Below the pieces are notes generated by a model. It did no database searches and had not been told where the DNA came from. It saw only the letters and a list, made by a program, of their open reading frames with translations. From NCBI GenBank assembly GCA_001414485.1, contig LLEY01000029.1, forward strand, positions 186,001 to 250,000: a stretch of DNA of 64,000 nt. Direction: 5' to 3'. A program made the position numbers and the translations under genes. This document shows positions 12,201 to 24,853 of this stretch, in pieces (position 1 is the first letter of the stretch; every line of letters starts with the position of its first letter). Origin of the DNA: Calycina herbarum. Lineage: Eukaryota; Ascomycota; Leotiomycetes; Helotiales; Pezizellaceae.

Positions 12201-14340
12201 TAATCTATAGTATACTAAGTATTGCTTCCTTACTCCTTATTTTAATAATATTGAATTATATATCTAAGCAGTGTTCTTTAATAATAACACTTATTAGAAT
12301 AGTTTACTAGTTGATAATTCTATTCTAGTATATAACGTCTGTTTTATTAACTACTCTTAAGTAGTATAGCCTTATACCTTTAATTAGGACGTTTAGCTTC
12401 TTCTAAGCTATTAGAGAAAGGAAATTGCTTGTTGCTTCTAAATTAATTAAGACTTGGAGTTCCTTTTCTCTTATTTTCGCTGTTATTATAAGTTGATTTT
12501 CTCTATAGGTAGTGTTTAATTCTCTAATTATCAGTTAGTAGAGTTCTCTTTATACTAACTCTGTTTCTTAATCTATGTCGTATTCGTTTATCTTCTAGAA
12601 GATTATACTAAATAATTTCCTACTTCTTAATTCTTGAAATATTACTCTGACTTTTCTAATTAAAGCGACTATAGTATACTAGCCTCCTATTTCTAGTATA
12701 GCTTCCTTAATATTAAGTAGCGTATCTAAAAAACTGGTTTTAGAGCGTCTTATAAAGTTGTTAGGACCCTGCTATTACTATAAGCTAGTTTCTTTCTATA
12801 GATCTACGACTATCTAAATATCTCCTATCTTAGGTATATTAAATAGCTTGTTAGATACTGTCTATTTTAGTCTAGGTTCTTTAAATTCGATGGTTTCCCT
12901 TTCTATAATAAGGCTTACTAAAGTTATTTTGTCTTATTTATTCTAAACTATCTTATAGGTAGTTAAAATAGTAGGGTTAATTCCTTAAGTAGAATATAGG
13001 CTTTAGAAATTAGGTTTCTAGTTTTCTATATATACTTATCTATTCCCTTTCTTAAAGGTTCTAATAAATACCTATGTCTTGCCTTATTTAGGCTTATATA
13101 TTCCTAGATCTACTTTTAATAAGTTAGATATTAATTCTAATAACTTTAATAAACTTATTAATAATAGTAATTTATATTCTATCTAAAGAGGTAATTTATA
13201 ATCTATTTCTAATTATGTATTATAATATTCTTTAAGTAATAGATCTCTATTATTATTAGTATTCTATACCTTACTAACTTATAACTTAATTCCTTTGCTT
13301 AGCTATAAGTATATAACGCCTGCTGTTATATCTATAGCGTCTATTTTAATTTACGTGCTATAATCTCTGGCCTTGAGTTCTTTATCTGTGAGTTCGGTTT
13401 TTTCTAGTAAAGCTACTTCTTTTTAGATAGTAGCGTTAGCTTGTTTCTCTTTTAAGTCTTTCTTCTTACTATACTTATTTGCTCTATAGCTAGGAAGACT
13501 ATAGTTATAATATAAGTTCTACTTATATCGACGATTTCGCTCTTTCTAAGACAGTCCTCCTCTCTAGGAGTTTTTCTTCTTAGATTCCTTCTCTAGAACC
13601 TATGATTTCTAGGTAGTATCGATTTCTATAAGATCTCTATAATCTTTTTATCTACTCTTTCTATATTAGTAATTATAACTTCCTTTCTTCTCTAGATTTC
13701 TTTTATAGATACAGTTGTTAATCCTAATTACGTTATTTATTAATTTATTTAATATATTTAGAAAATCTTCTTATATAATTTTATTCTTTATATTATCTTT
13801 AAGTCTACGATAGAATTGTTTATATAATGCTTTATTATTCTATCTAATTTATATAAAGTGCTATTAAAATTATAAGGTGTACTTAGCGGCTAACCCCTTC
13901 TACCTAAGTATATATAAAGCTCTAACTATCTTTTTCTTTATATTAACATCTTTAAAAGCCTGGTTAATTCCCTCTCTAAATCCTTGAACATTTCTAAACA
14001 AATCCCTTATCTTTTCTAATATTTAAAGAGAGACCTTTCCTTTAACTGTTTTATTTACTTAATAATCCTCTAGATAAGGTTCTAACTAGTTATAAGCTAC
14101 CCCTTTAAGATAGGTAGACAACTATATAACTTAGTTAGTTTTATTTCTAAACTAAGTATAATAAAAATTTAAGTAGAAGGAAGCTTTTATTAAGAACTTA
14201 GCTAGTTTCTTAGGTAAGCTATTAAACAGCTTTAGAAGAGGAAGTTTTACTTCCTCTCAAAGGGTAGTAACTAATATAACTAGGGGGTCTATAGTTGGCT
14301 TTAGAGGGGCAGTTTTCAGAGTAGAAGAGGTTACTAACAT
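9193..14340 (-). pseudogene. Gag-pol of chromovirus copy B, RIP-degraded
   Basis: Starts at ATG 14340 in the Gag frame. The CCHC knuckle near 13470-13530 has its Cys and His read as Tyr. The protease block near 12424-12455 reads LINLEATSNF where LIDSGATSNF is usual. The RT block near 11438-11465 keeps YLD. Integrase at about 10400-10000 retains NKASYYTPYRQ and a DFI-like catalytic block. The chromodomain spans about 9360-9228. The pol stop is at 9193-9195. Numerous stops at Trp/Gln codons and Gly-to-Glu, Cys-to-Tyr and Asp-to-Asn changes follow the RIP pattern. Active products are impossible. Confidence 0.85.
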
Positions 14341-14374
14341 AGTAGCGATCTTACTTCTAAGTAGGTGTTTAAAG

Positions 14375-14838
14375 TATAATAAAACTTAAATAAACTAAAT
14401 AAAGATAACTAAGTCTTAAAGGTTAGTATATAGTAAGAAGTATAAATATACTAGGTTGTTTACTTAGAAGTAAACTTATTACTTATATTAAAGATATTAA
14501 ATAAGATAATAAGATTAATAACTAAAGTTAAGTACGAAGCTCCTATTTAATAGTAGACGTGCTAGTCTTATATAGAACCTTCGTTTCCTAAGTATATTAC
14601 TTACATCGCTCGCGTCGCTTATATCGCTCGCGATTAAGGCGATTAAAGCGATGTAGGCGATCACGTTATATAACCTTACGTGACTTCTAACAATACTATA
14701 ATAGTAAGATCCTAAAATCCCTAATATCCTTCTATATTACTGATTTCCTCCTATGTTACTTTCCTTTCCTAGATATTATACCTTATCCTATTAGAACGCT
14801 GTCTAGACTACTTACTACATATACTATAATTCGTAACA
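14375..14838 (-). repeat. LTR 3 (5' LTR of copy B)
   Basis: 464 bp, beginning TATAAT and ending GTAACA. Same length as LTRs 2 and 4. TSD CTTCT follows at 14839-14843. Confidence 0.9.
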
Positions 14839-17283
14839 CTTCTACTTTAAGAGGTAATAACCCTCTTTTAATTTAATCTTATAATCTTATAAGTAATGTT
14901 CTAGTAAGGCTTATAAGTCTTCTAGGTTTTTAAACAAAGCCTTAAATTCTTTATACTATATAGGTATTCTGTTATCAGCTGTCCTACTAACCTATGAAGG
15001 ACCCTAGGCTAGGTGTTCTAGTATCTTAGAAGAGGTAGCGCTAACCTCGTTCTAGCCTTAAAGTTATAATTATAAACCTATATAATTATATTAACTAAAG
15101 GTTATTATTCGAGCCTTCTAATTAATATCTAGATTATATTCCCTAATCTATAGTATACTAAGTATTACCTCCTTACTCTCTATTTTAATAATATTAAATT
15201 ATATATCTAAGTAGTATTCTTTAATAATAACATTTATTAGAATAGTTTACTAGTTAATGATTCTATCCTAGTATATAACGTCTGTTCTATTAACTACTCC
15301 TAAGTAGTATAGCCTTATACCTTTGATTAAGATGTTTAGCTTCTTCTAAGCTATTAAGGAAAGGAAATTACCTATTACTCTTAAATTAATTAAGACTTAG
15401 AGTTCCTTTCCTCTTATCTTTACTATTATTATAAGTTGATTTTCTCTAGAAGTAGTATTTAATTCTCTAATTATTAGTTAGTAGAGCTCCCTCTATACTA
15501 ACTCCGTTTCTTAATCTATATTATATTTGTTTATTTCTTAGAAGATTATATTAAATAATTTCCTACTTCTTAATTCTTAAAATATTACTCTAACTTTTCT
15601 AATTAAAGCAACTATAGTATACTAGCCTCTTATTTCTAGTATAGCTTCCTTATTATTAGGTAGCGTACCTAAAAAACTGTTTTTAGAACGTCTTATAAAG
15701 TTATTAGAACCCTACTATTACTATAAGCTAGTTTCCTCTTATAGGTCTATAACTATCTAAATATCTCCTATCTTAGATATACTAGATAGCTTGCTAGATA
15801 CTACTTATTTTAGTCTAGGTTCTTTAAATTTAATAGTTTCCCTTCTAGTAATAAGGCTTACTAAAGTTATTCTATCTTATTTATTCTAAACTATTTTATA
15901 AGTAGTTAAAATAGTAGAGTTAATTCCTTAAGTAGAATATAAGCTCTAGAAATTAGGTTTCTAGTTTTCTATATATACCTATCTATTCCCTCTCTTAAAG
16001 GTTCTAATAAATGCCTATATCTTACCTTATTTAAGCTTATATATTCCTAGATCTACCTCTAATAAGTTAGATATCGATTTTAATAACTCTAATAAACTCG
16101 TTAATAGTAGTAATTTATATTCTACTTAAAAGAGTAATTTATAATCTATTTCTAACTATGTATTATAATATTCTTTAAGTAATAGATCTCTATTATTATT
16201 AGTATCCTATATCTTACTAACTTATAACTCAATTCCTTCGCTTAGCTATAAGTATATAGCGCCTACTGTTATATCTACAGCGTCTATTTTAATTTATATA
16301 CTATAACCTCTAGCCTCGAGTTCTTCGTCTATAAGTTTAGTCTTTTCTAATAAAGCTACTTCTTTTTAGATAGTAGCGTTAACTTGTTTCTCTTTAGAGT
16401 CTTTCTTCTTACTATACTTATTTACTCTATAGCTAGAAAGACTATAGTTATAACATAAGTTCTACTTGCGTTAACGATTTCGCTCTTTCTAAGACAGTCC
16501 TTCTCTTTAGGAGTTTTCTTTCTTAGATTCTTTCCTTAAAACCTATAATTTCTAAGTAGTATCGATTTCTATAAGGTCTCTATAATCTTTTCGTCTACTC
16601 TTCCTATATTAGTAACTATAACTTCCTTTCTTCTCTAGATTTCTTTTATAAATATAGTTATCGATTCTAATTACATTATTTATTAATTTATTTAATATAT
16701 CTAGAAAATCCTCTTATACGATTTTATCCTTTATATTATTCTTAAGTCTACGATAGAATTATTTATATAATACTTCGTTGTTCTATCTAATTCGTATAGA
16801 GTACTATTAAAATTATAAGGCGTATTTAGCGGCTAACCTCTTCTACTTAAGTATATATAAAGCTCTAACTACCTTTTTCTTTATATTAACATCCTTAAAA
16901 GCTTAGTTAATTCCTTTTCTAAATCCTTGAACATTCTTAAACAAATCCCTTATTTTTTTAGACATTTAAAGAGAGACTTTTCCTTTAGCTGTTTTATTTA
17001 TCTAGTAATCCTCTAGGTATAGTTCTAACTAGTTATAAGCTACCCTTTTAAGATAGGTAAACAACTATATAACCTAGTTAGTTTCACTTTTAAACTAAGT
17101 ATAATAAAAACTTAAGTAGAGAGAAGCTTTTATTAAAAACTTAGCTAGTTTCTTAAATAAGCTATTAAATAGCTTTAGAAGAGGAAGTTTCACTTCCTCT
17201 TAAAGAGTAGTAACTAGTACAACTGGAGGGTCTACAGCTAGCTTTAGTAGGGTGGTTTTTAGAGTAGAAGAGGTTGCCGACAT
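14839..17283 (-). pseudogene. Gag and protease part of chromovirus copy A
   Basis: Continuation of the interrupted copy A. Gag starts at ATG 17283 with MSATSSTLKTT; the zinc-knuckle region is near 16400-16465 and the protease near 15370-15400. The left boundary is the CTTCT duplication. The frame carries many RIP-type stops. Confidence 0.75.
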
Positions 17284-17317
17284 AGTAGCGATCTTACTTC
17301 TAAGTAGGTACTTAAAG

Positions 17318-17781
17318 TATAATAAAACTTAAACAAACTAAATAAAGATAACTAAGTCTCGAAGGTTAGTATATAGTAAGAAGTATAAATACGCTAGGTT
17401 GTTTACTTAGAAGTAAACTCGTTACTTATATTAAAGATATTAAATAAGCTAATAAGATTAATAACTAAAGTTAAGTACGAAGCTTCTATCTAATAGTAGA
17501 TATACTAGTTTTATATAGAACCTTCGTTTCTAAAGTACGTTGCTTATATCGCTCGCGTCGCTTACGTCGCTCGCGATTAAGACGACTAGAGCGATGTAGG
17601 CGATTATGTCACATGACTACACGTGACTTCTAACATTACTACAATAGTGAGATCCTGAAATCCCTAATGTCCTTCTGTATTACTGATTTCCTCTTATGTT
17701 ACTTTCCTTTCCTGGATATTATACCTTATCTTATTAGAACGCTGTCTAGACTACTTACCACGTATACCGTGATTCGTAACA
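17318..17781 (-). repeat. LTR 4 (5' LTR of copy A)
   Basis: 464 bp, beginning TATAAT and ending CGTAACA. Its inner part keeps more C and G than LTRs 2 and 3, so it is less mutated. It abuts copy C sequence at 17782 directly. Confidence 0.85.
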
Positions 17782-17799
17782 CCTATCAGGCCTAAGAAA

Positions 17800-18140
17800 A
17801 AGCCTTTTAGGCCTAGTAGGAAGCAATGTTAAAAGTTCTCCGTCTCTGAGCATAGCAACGTCTTCTCGACAAGCGAGAATAACAAATACTTCGTCGAGGA
17901 CTTAGCACTCTTTAGGAGCTAGATAAAGCTAAGGAGAAGGAGGAAAAGGAAAAGGAAGAGAAGGAAAGAAGAGAGGAGGCTGCTAGGCTAGCCGCCCACC
18001 TTACCCTTACCGTCTCTAACCCTGCCTTTAACCTAGGTCTCGATCCTAGTTTCCTCGAGGTCTTCTCTATCGATTACCCGATATAGACAACCCTAGGTTT
18101 CAATAGTAGAAGTCCTAAAGTTCCTCTAAGTATTAGTTAA
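17800..18140 (+). pseudogene. Convergent accessory ORF of copy C, N-terminus missing
   Basis: Same frame as in copies A and B. It reads KVLRL at about 17832, LRRGLSTL, then a charged helix AKEKEEKEKEEKERREEAARLAAH, and ends at TAA 18138-18140 after RSPKV. The pol stop at 18100-18102 gives the same 41-bp convergent overlap as in the other copies. The Cys-rich N-terminus was removed at the junction with LTR 4. Confidence 0.65.
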
Positions 18141-21100
18141 TATTCTTTCTAGGTTCCTAAGTATTTTCTAAATATAGGTAATCTAACTATTTAATTAAAT
18201 ACTTAATCTTATCTCTAATAATCTTATAGTTAAGAATCCTTTTAACTTTATATTTAGTGTTTAGATTAACTAGTTAAATTTCTATAATTAGAGCTAGTAG
18301 TACTCCTAGTAGTACTAGTTTAAGTAAGGATATATAGAATACTAGATAGATGTTTATTATCTTTAGTAGTACTAATTTATAATTTAAAGGTCTCTTAACT
18401 TATTTAATTTTAAATAGTCTAAGTTTTTTATAATCTAGTTTATTACTTAGTCTTTTTATATTAATATTCTTTTATACTAAGTAGACTTTATCTCCCTCTT
18501 TTAGCATTAGCTCCTAACTACGTCGTTTGTTATAGTAGTATATATTTCTTTCTACTATAAATTATAGATCCTCTACGAGTTCTTTATATAGACTCTTGAT
18601 TTTTAAAATATAAATATAAGTAAGTTAGTTATTAATAGTCATAGATAGTGGTTCTTAATATATTATTAATTTATACTTAAAATTAGTATAGAATAGTATA
18701 ATAAGTATTATTTCTGTTACTAAACTATTATAGGTAAACTGTGCTAAGAGTAGTAGTTCTACCTAGTTATCTTACTAGTAGTTTATATAATAATAAAGGT
18801 ATGTTTTAACTACTTAATTCATCTGTTCGTTTCCTCTATTTATTTAAAAGTAGAAAGCTATAGAGAGCTTTCTTTTTATATCTAATCGTTTTATAAGAGC
18901 AATCTAAAATTTTAAGGTAAAGAGCTTATCTTTATCTAAGAGTATTTCTTCTAGTAGTCTATATCTTAAGACTACTTCTCTAAGGAATATAAATGCTAGT
19001 TCCTTAGCTATACTTAACTCTATATATACTATAAGTATTATATACTTTGTAAGTTGTTCTATAATAACTAGGATTATATTATATTTAACTCCTATTATTA
19101 GATCTTTAGATTTTAGTAGTTTAATAATAAAATCTATAGATATTAATTTCTAAGGTATCTATAGTATTAGAGTAGTATTCATCTATCTATAAGGAGTATA
19201 GTAGGAAGTCTTATTCCTAGTATAGGTATTATATTCTGCTATTACTTCCTTAACTATCGTAGATAACTAATTAATATAGTAGTATTATCTTATTCTCTAA
19301 AGAGTTCTACGAATTCCTTAGTAACTGTAAGTAGGTATAGTATAGTATTCTTATATAAACTCCTTTATATACGAGCTAAGAACCTATAATTTCCCTTTTA
19401 TATATTAATTATAACTTTTATATATATTCTAAATCTTATCTATCTAGATGTCGTTTATTACTACTATCTTATATATAGTAGGTACTAAGTCTCTATTCTT
19501 AAGAGTTTTTAAGATTATAATCTTCTTATACTTCTTATTTCCCTTATATCTAGGTTTCTAGCTAAGAGTATTAGCTCGAGTATTCAACGTTCCTTTTATA
19601 TATTAGATAACAATGTTAAATCCTCTTAGTATTTCTAACTATCTAGCTAATCGTCTTATTATAAGTTCCTTAGTTATTATAAATGTTCTAAGGTTCTTAT
19701 AGTTAGATAAAACTATAACTAGGTATTTTACTAGCTATAAATAAATTCTTTAGTATTTTAAAGCTAATACTATAATAAGTAGTTCCTTATTAAAGATACT
19801 ATAGTTTTATTATACTAGGTTAAATGTTTTAGAATAATATATAATAGGTATAAGTTTTCCCTTTTTATTTAGTTATAGGTAAACTATATCTATAGATATA
19901 TCTAAGGTATTTATTTCGATTATACTTAGTTTTTCTATATTAAAGTTATATAAAATAGGTTTTTCTATAAACCTTGCTTTAATTTTTTAAAAAGTATCTT
20001 TAGCTTATTTATTCTAAATAAATTTAATAGCTTTCTTAACTAGTACTGATATTAGTTTAGTAATCTTTATATAGTCTTATATAAATAGATAGTAAAAGTT
20101 TATAAATCTAAGGAAGGACTATATATCTTTTATATTCTCTAGTAATTTCTAGTTTAAGATGTCTTAGATCTTTACTAGATCTATTTCTATTTTTCCTAAG
20201 CTAAATACCTATTCTAGGAAAAGTATCTAAGTTACTCTAAACTTGTATTTTAAGAGTTTTAACTAAGAGTTTACTTTTATAAGTTATTATAAAACTTCTT
20301 TAATATATCTTTTATATTTTTCTTCTTTTTTTAAGAAGATTAAGATATTATCTAAGTAATAAATTACTATTACTCTTAAAAGATCTTCTAAAATATTATT
20401 ATTTTATCTCTAATATATAGCTAGTATATTATAAAGTCTAAATAGTATAACTATATATTTATAAAAGCCTAATAGTAAGGTAAATACTATCTTCTATTCG
20501 TCTCTAGTTTTTATTTATATAAGTCTATAGACGTTTTATTAATCTAATTTCGTAAATCGTACTACCTTACCTAACTTATTCTATAAGTATTAGCTAGGTA
20601 GTAGTAGATAAGCGTCCTTAACTATAGTATAATTTACTTCTTAATAATTAATATATACTCTTCTATCTAGGTTATCTTTCTTCTTAATAATAAGTATATT
20701 TAAGGTAATTAGTAACTTAGATCTTCTAATATGTCCCTTCTTAATACCTTCCTTTATATAACTTTCTATTCTCTATAGGCTTTTCTAGTTATATAACTGA
20801 AGCTTCTACTTTAAAAGGTAATAACCCTCTTTTAATTTAATCTTATAATCTTATAAGTAATGTTCTAATAAGGCTTATAAGTCTTCTAGGTTTTTAAACA
20901 AAGCCTTAAATTCTCTATACTATATAGGTATTTCGTTATTAGCTTTCTTACTAACCTGTAGAGGACCCTGGGTAAGGTGTTCTAGCGCTTTAGAAGAGGT
21001 GGCGCTAACCTCGTTCTAGCTTTGAAGTTATAAATACAAACCTATGTATTTATATTAACTAAAAGTTATCGTTCTAGTCTTCTAGTTGATTTCTAGATTA

Positions 21101-23790
21101 TATCTCTAAATCTATAATATACTAAGTATTACTTCCTTACTTCCTATTTTAACGATATTAAATTATATATCTAAGTAGTATCTTTTAATATTAATTCTTA
21201 TTAAAATAGTTTACTAATTAATAATTCTGTTTTAGTATATAACATCTGTTTTATTAACTACTCTTAGATAATATAGTTTTATCTTTTTAATTAGAACGTT
21301 TAGCTTCTCTTAAGCTGTTAGAGAAATAAAGTTACCTATTACTCCTAAATCTATTATAACTTATAACTTCTTTCCTTCTATTTCTATAGTTATTATTAAC
21401 TGTCTTTCTCTTAAAGTAGCGTTTAATTTTACTTTAATATATTAGACTTTAAAAGATCGATTTTCTCGATTATACTTCTTTCTTTCTTCGTTCTTATACT
21501 ATAGAAAGAATCTTACTCTTTCCTTATTAGTATATACTACTTTATATACTAATCTATATTCTATAATTCCTATAGTTTTAGGAATTTCTCTTATAAATTG
21601 CTTTAGTATTTGTCTATAGTTATATTAGATCTATTTATAACTGGTTTCTAAAATAGCTTCTATAGACTATAGTTCTCTTATATATAGATAATCTAAAGTA
21701 GCCTCTAGTATACTTATCTCTGGTTTTATATAGTAAACTTTGAATATATAATCCCTTAAATTCTTTTCTTTAATAGCTCTAATCTAAGACTAAGGAAAGA
21801 ATACTACTCCTACTTCATCTGATAATACTACTTTATATATTTAATAATATTCTACTATTCTAGTAGGCTCTAGTAACATTCTTTTAAATCGTTTCTATAA
21901 TAACTAATCTAAAGTTAGACTTAGTTTATATTATATCTATTATACTATTGTTTCTTAAACTATTTTTATAAACTATAGTTCTTCTACTAATAGATAGTAT
22001 AATTCCTCTAGTTCTATTTTAGCCTATCTAGTTATATCGAGCTCCTTTTACTCTTAGAATAATATACTAAATAGTTATTATAAGTTATATTTTCTAAATA
22101 CTAATCTATTATTTCTAATTAATATAATAATAATATATTACTTAAATTTCTTTAGTATAATATCTTTAGGTAGTATCCTAAGAAAAGGGGTTTTAATTTA
22201 TCTCTTAAATCCTATTAGAGCTTACTATATCTATGTACTGATTTTATCTAACATATTATATATCTTTTATATATTTTCTACTTTAGAGTAGCTAGGTTTT
22301 TTAATTAGTTAACGTTTCTGTTCTAGTTCCTTTCCTTTAATAGTTTTTTATCTAGTAATTAGACTAACTAGAGTTATTATTTTAGAGTTATTACTTATAA
22401 CTATATATATTATTAAAATAGTTAGGTTAACTCCTTATATTATATAAAGACTCTAGAAATCTAGTTTCTAATTATCGATATATACCTATTTATTTCCTTA
22501 TTTAAAGGTTCTAAGAAAAGCCTAAGTTTCTCTAACTTCGAGGTCTTTATTCTTTATCTCTTCTTCTAAACTAGAAGATGATTCTAATATCTTTAAAGAA
22601 CTAGTTAATAGTAGTAATTCGTATTCCTCTTAAAAAGGTTACTTAGGTTCTATTACTAATTATATATTATAATATTCTTTAAGAAGTAGATCTCTATTAT
22701 TATTAGTATCTTATATACTACTAATTTCTTTATTATTTTTAATCTAGGTTCTATATCCTCGTACTTTAAGCTTCTTATCTATAAGTTTAATACGATTAGT
22801 TAAAGCTACTTATTATTAAATAGTAGTATTAATTTACTTCTTTCTCTTAGAGTCTTTCTTCTTACTATACTTATTTACTCTATAGCCTAGTTAGCTATAA
22901 TTATAACATAAGTTCTACTTATGTCGATGATTTCGCTTTTCCTAGGAAAGTCCTTCTTTCTTTAGAAAGGTTTTCTTCTACGTAGCGTTTGCCTTCTTAC
23001 TATACTTATTAGCGTAAAAGTGCTTCTACTTCTCTAACCCTTTGCTCTTTTCCCCGTGTCTAGGGTTACTCTTTCTAAATTCATATAGGCGGTTATCTAG
23101 TTAGACGACTTCCTCGATTATACTTATAATAGTTAAGAATTATATATTCTACTTAGCTATTTCCTTATAGATATGTATTTTTAATCCTTAGTAAAAGAGT
23201 TCTATAAGAGTAATCGTATTCTATCTCGACTTCGTTCTATAACGTTGAAATTTATTAGTATAATCTATTACTAATCCGGTCTAGTATAATTCTAAAAGCT
23301 TATATATAGCTGTTTAGATCGTATCGAAGTTTCTAAAGACTTTTCTAATAGTTACCTTAAATCCCCTTTAAGATTTAAATATAATCTTAGTTAATTCTAT
23401 CTTTCTATCTTTATTCTTATTCTTAAAGAAGTCCTCTAAGTATAGCTAGGCCTATTCTAATGCTAATCCTCTAAGATAGGAGATAGTAAAGATAGTTCGT
23501 AAGTTATAATTGTCTTTAAACTTATTAGAATTAAAGTTAAAGTAGATGTCTATTTAGAGAAGGAATAAGTCGAGTTCCTTTCGCTTCTTATAATACGTAT
23601 CTAGTATCTTAACTTTAATAGACTTAAGTGCTTCGACCTTGTAGAGCTCGGGGGCGTCCAGCATACTAACATTATCGTCGTTCCTAGTTAACTGTATACC
23701 GGCAGGTGTTCTTCCGGTTACACTTCTAGATGTTCCCGCGACGTTGACTCGACTAGTATTCGGGCTAGCTGCTACGGGGGTTGCTGGGGC
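18100..23790 (-). pseudogene. Gag-pol of chromovirus copy C, RIP-degraded
   Basis: Gag begins near 23790 and reads well for over 100 codons (VNVAGTSRSVTGRTPAGIQ; LDAPELYKVEALKSIK) before the first stops. The zinc knuckle at about 22875-22935 reads LCYNYS, stop, LGYR, with Tyr at Cys and His positions. RT is near 20340-20380, integrase near 19400-19050, and the chromodomain near 18245-18105. The start codon itself is not clear; ATA appears where ATG may have been. Not functional. Confidence 0.8.
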
Positions 23791-23824
23791 TATGGAGACT
23801 GAACTTCTAAGCAGGTGCTTAAAG

Positions 23825-24263
23825 TGTAACGAAACTTAAACAAACTAAACAAAGATGACTAAGTCTCGAAGGTTAGTATATAGGTAAGAAGTACAAATGC
23901 GCTAGGTTGTTTACTTAGAAGTGAACTCGTTACTTATATTAAAGATGTTAAATAATATAATAAGATTAATAACTAAAGTTAAGTACGAAGCTCCTATCTA
24001 ATAGCAGACGTGCTAGTCTTATATAGAACTATAATCTCCCGTGTCAGTCGCTCTAGTCGCTCGCTCTGATCGCTTTAGTCGACAGGCGACTCAGGCGACT
24101 CAGGCGACTAAGTCACGTGATGCTTCTTACCAAAGGAAATCCATAGATCGCTTAGCTAGCCTAAGGATCCCTCTTTTTGCTTATAAGAGTTTCCGATAGT
24201 GCTTAACCTGTCAGGGCGCCGCCTGGTCTTCACTTATCACATGCTCACACGTGATTCGTGACA
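23825..24263 (-). repeat. LTR 5 (5' LTR of copy C)
   Basis: 439 bp, beginning TGTAACG and ending GTGACA. The first 190 bp match the other LTRs; the second part is different, with repeated AGTCGCTC and CAGGCGACT blocks, which marks a separate subfamily. The least RIP-altered LTR of the five. Confidence 0.85.
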
Positions 24264-24853
24264 TGTTATCCGGTTGTTAAGGCTCGGTTTGAGACGAGCT
24301 AGTAGGTGTCTTCTCTTTTCTACTACGACTACTTCGAGTGTTAGCTATTATATTATCGGAAAGGAAGGAGAAGAAGGTAGAGAGAGGTTATAAAAAGGTT
24401 ATATAGGCTGTTATAGGCGTGTCTTTCGAGGAGATAAGTCGTTATAGACGTAGAGATACTCGAGGGATCCGTTTATAAGAAGAGAGGCCGTTATAGGCGG
24501 AGAAGGAGGGTTGTAATCATACTATTACGAGTATAAGATCTTCTAGCTATTACGAGCGTAGAATCTAGTCGATATTATAATCCTTTATAGAGAGTAAAAA
24601 GGGTTAAGCTTTAAATAATATCATAATCTATAACTAAAGGCAAAGGTATAAGAGTATATATATGTATATTCGAGAATTTAAAGCTACAGTTCTAAGAACG
24701 AGGGAATGCGGAATATATACCCTACGAAAAAGGGGTATTCCTGCTAACTGTAAAGAGCCTTTAATCTCGTCATAAATCCGTCCAAGCGTTGCGGCTCTGA
24801 CGGTCACGTGTAGGACCGAGAATCACGTGTTACGGACCAGCGCCGTAACACAT
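24264..24853. repeat. Candidate solo LTR of another retroelement
   Basis: This 590-bp piece lies exactly between LTR 5 and the resumption of pogo sequence at 24854. It begins TGTTATCC and ends CCGTAACA, so it has TG...CA ends with short inverted repeats. No internal coding sequence and no matching target duplication were found, because the left flank is LTR 5. Assignment as an LTR rests on the ends alone. Confidence 0.4.

Larger units (their letters stand above)
8063..14838 (-). mobile_element. Complete Ty3/gypsy chromovirus copy B, nested in copy A
   Basis: A 6776-bp element with two LTRs of 464 bp (8063-8526 and 14375-14838) and a perfect 5-bp duplication CTTCT (8058-8062 and 14839-14843). 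Gene order on the minus strand is gag, protease, RT, RNase H, integrase, chromodomain. A convergent plus-strand accessory frame lies before the 3' LTR. Its position within copy A makes it the youngest insertion of the cluster. No TGG-type tRNA primer site is evident next to the 5' LTR, though RIP could have removed it. Confidence 0.9.
4239..17781 (-). mobile_element. Ty3/gypsy chromovirus copy A, interrupted by copy B
   Basis: Copy A consists of a left LTR (4239-4692), internal sequence 4693-8062, the inserted copy B, internal sequence 14839-17317 and a right LTR (17318-17781). Gag lies right and the chromodomain left, so it reads on the minus strand. The two internal pieces join exactly at the CTTCT duplicated by copy B, as shown by the unbroken counterpart in copy C near 20805-20820. 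The flanks of the two outer LTRs (CTATA left, CCTAT right) do not match, and the left LTR differs from the right one in its middle. The outer LTR pairing is therefore uncertain and may reflect LTR-LTR recombination with copy C. Confidence 0.65.
17782..24263 (-). mobile_element. Ty3/gypsy chromovirus copy C, 3' end truncated
   Basis: Has the 5' LTR (23825-24263), gag, pol and chromodomain, but its 3' LTR and about 300-400 bp of the accessory-gene region are absent where copy A's LTR 4 begins. The simplest reading is that copy A inserted in copy C and the left remainder was then lost, possibly by recombination between two LTRs that left the hybrid LTR 1. Gag close to the 5' LTR is much less AT-rich than the rest. 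Copy C is a diverged subfamily relative to A and B, most clearly in protease-gag and the LTR. Confidence 0.75.
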
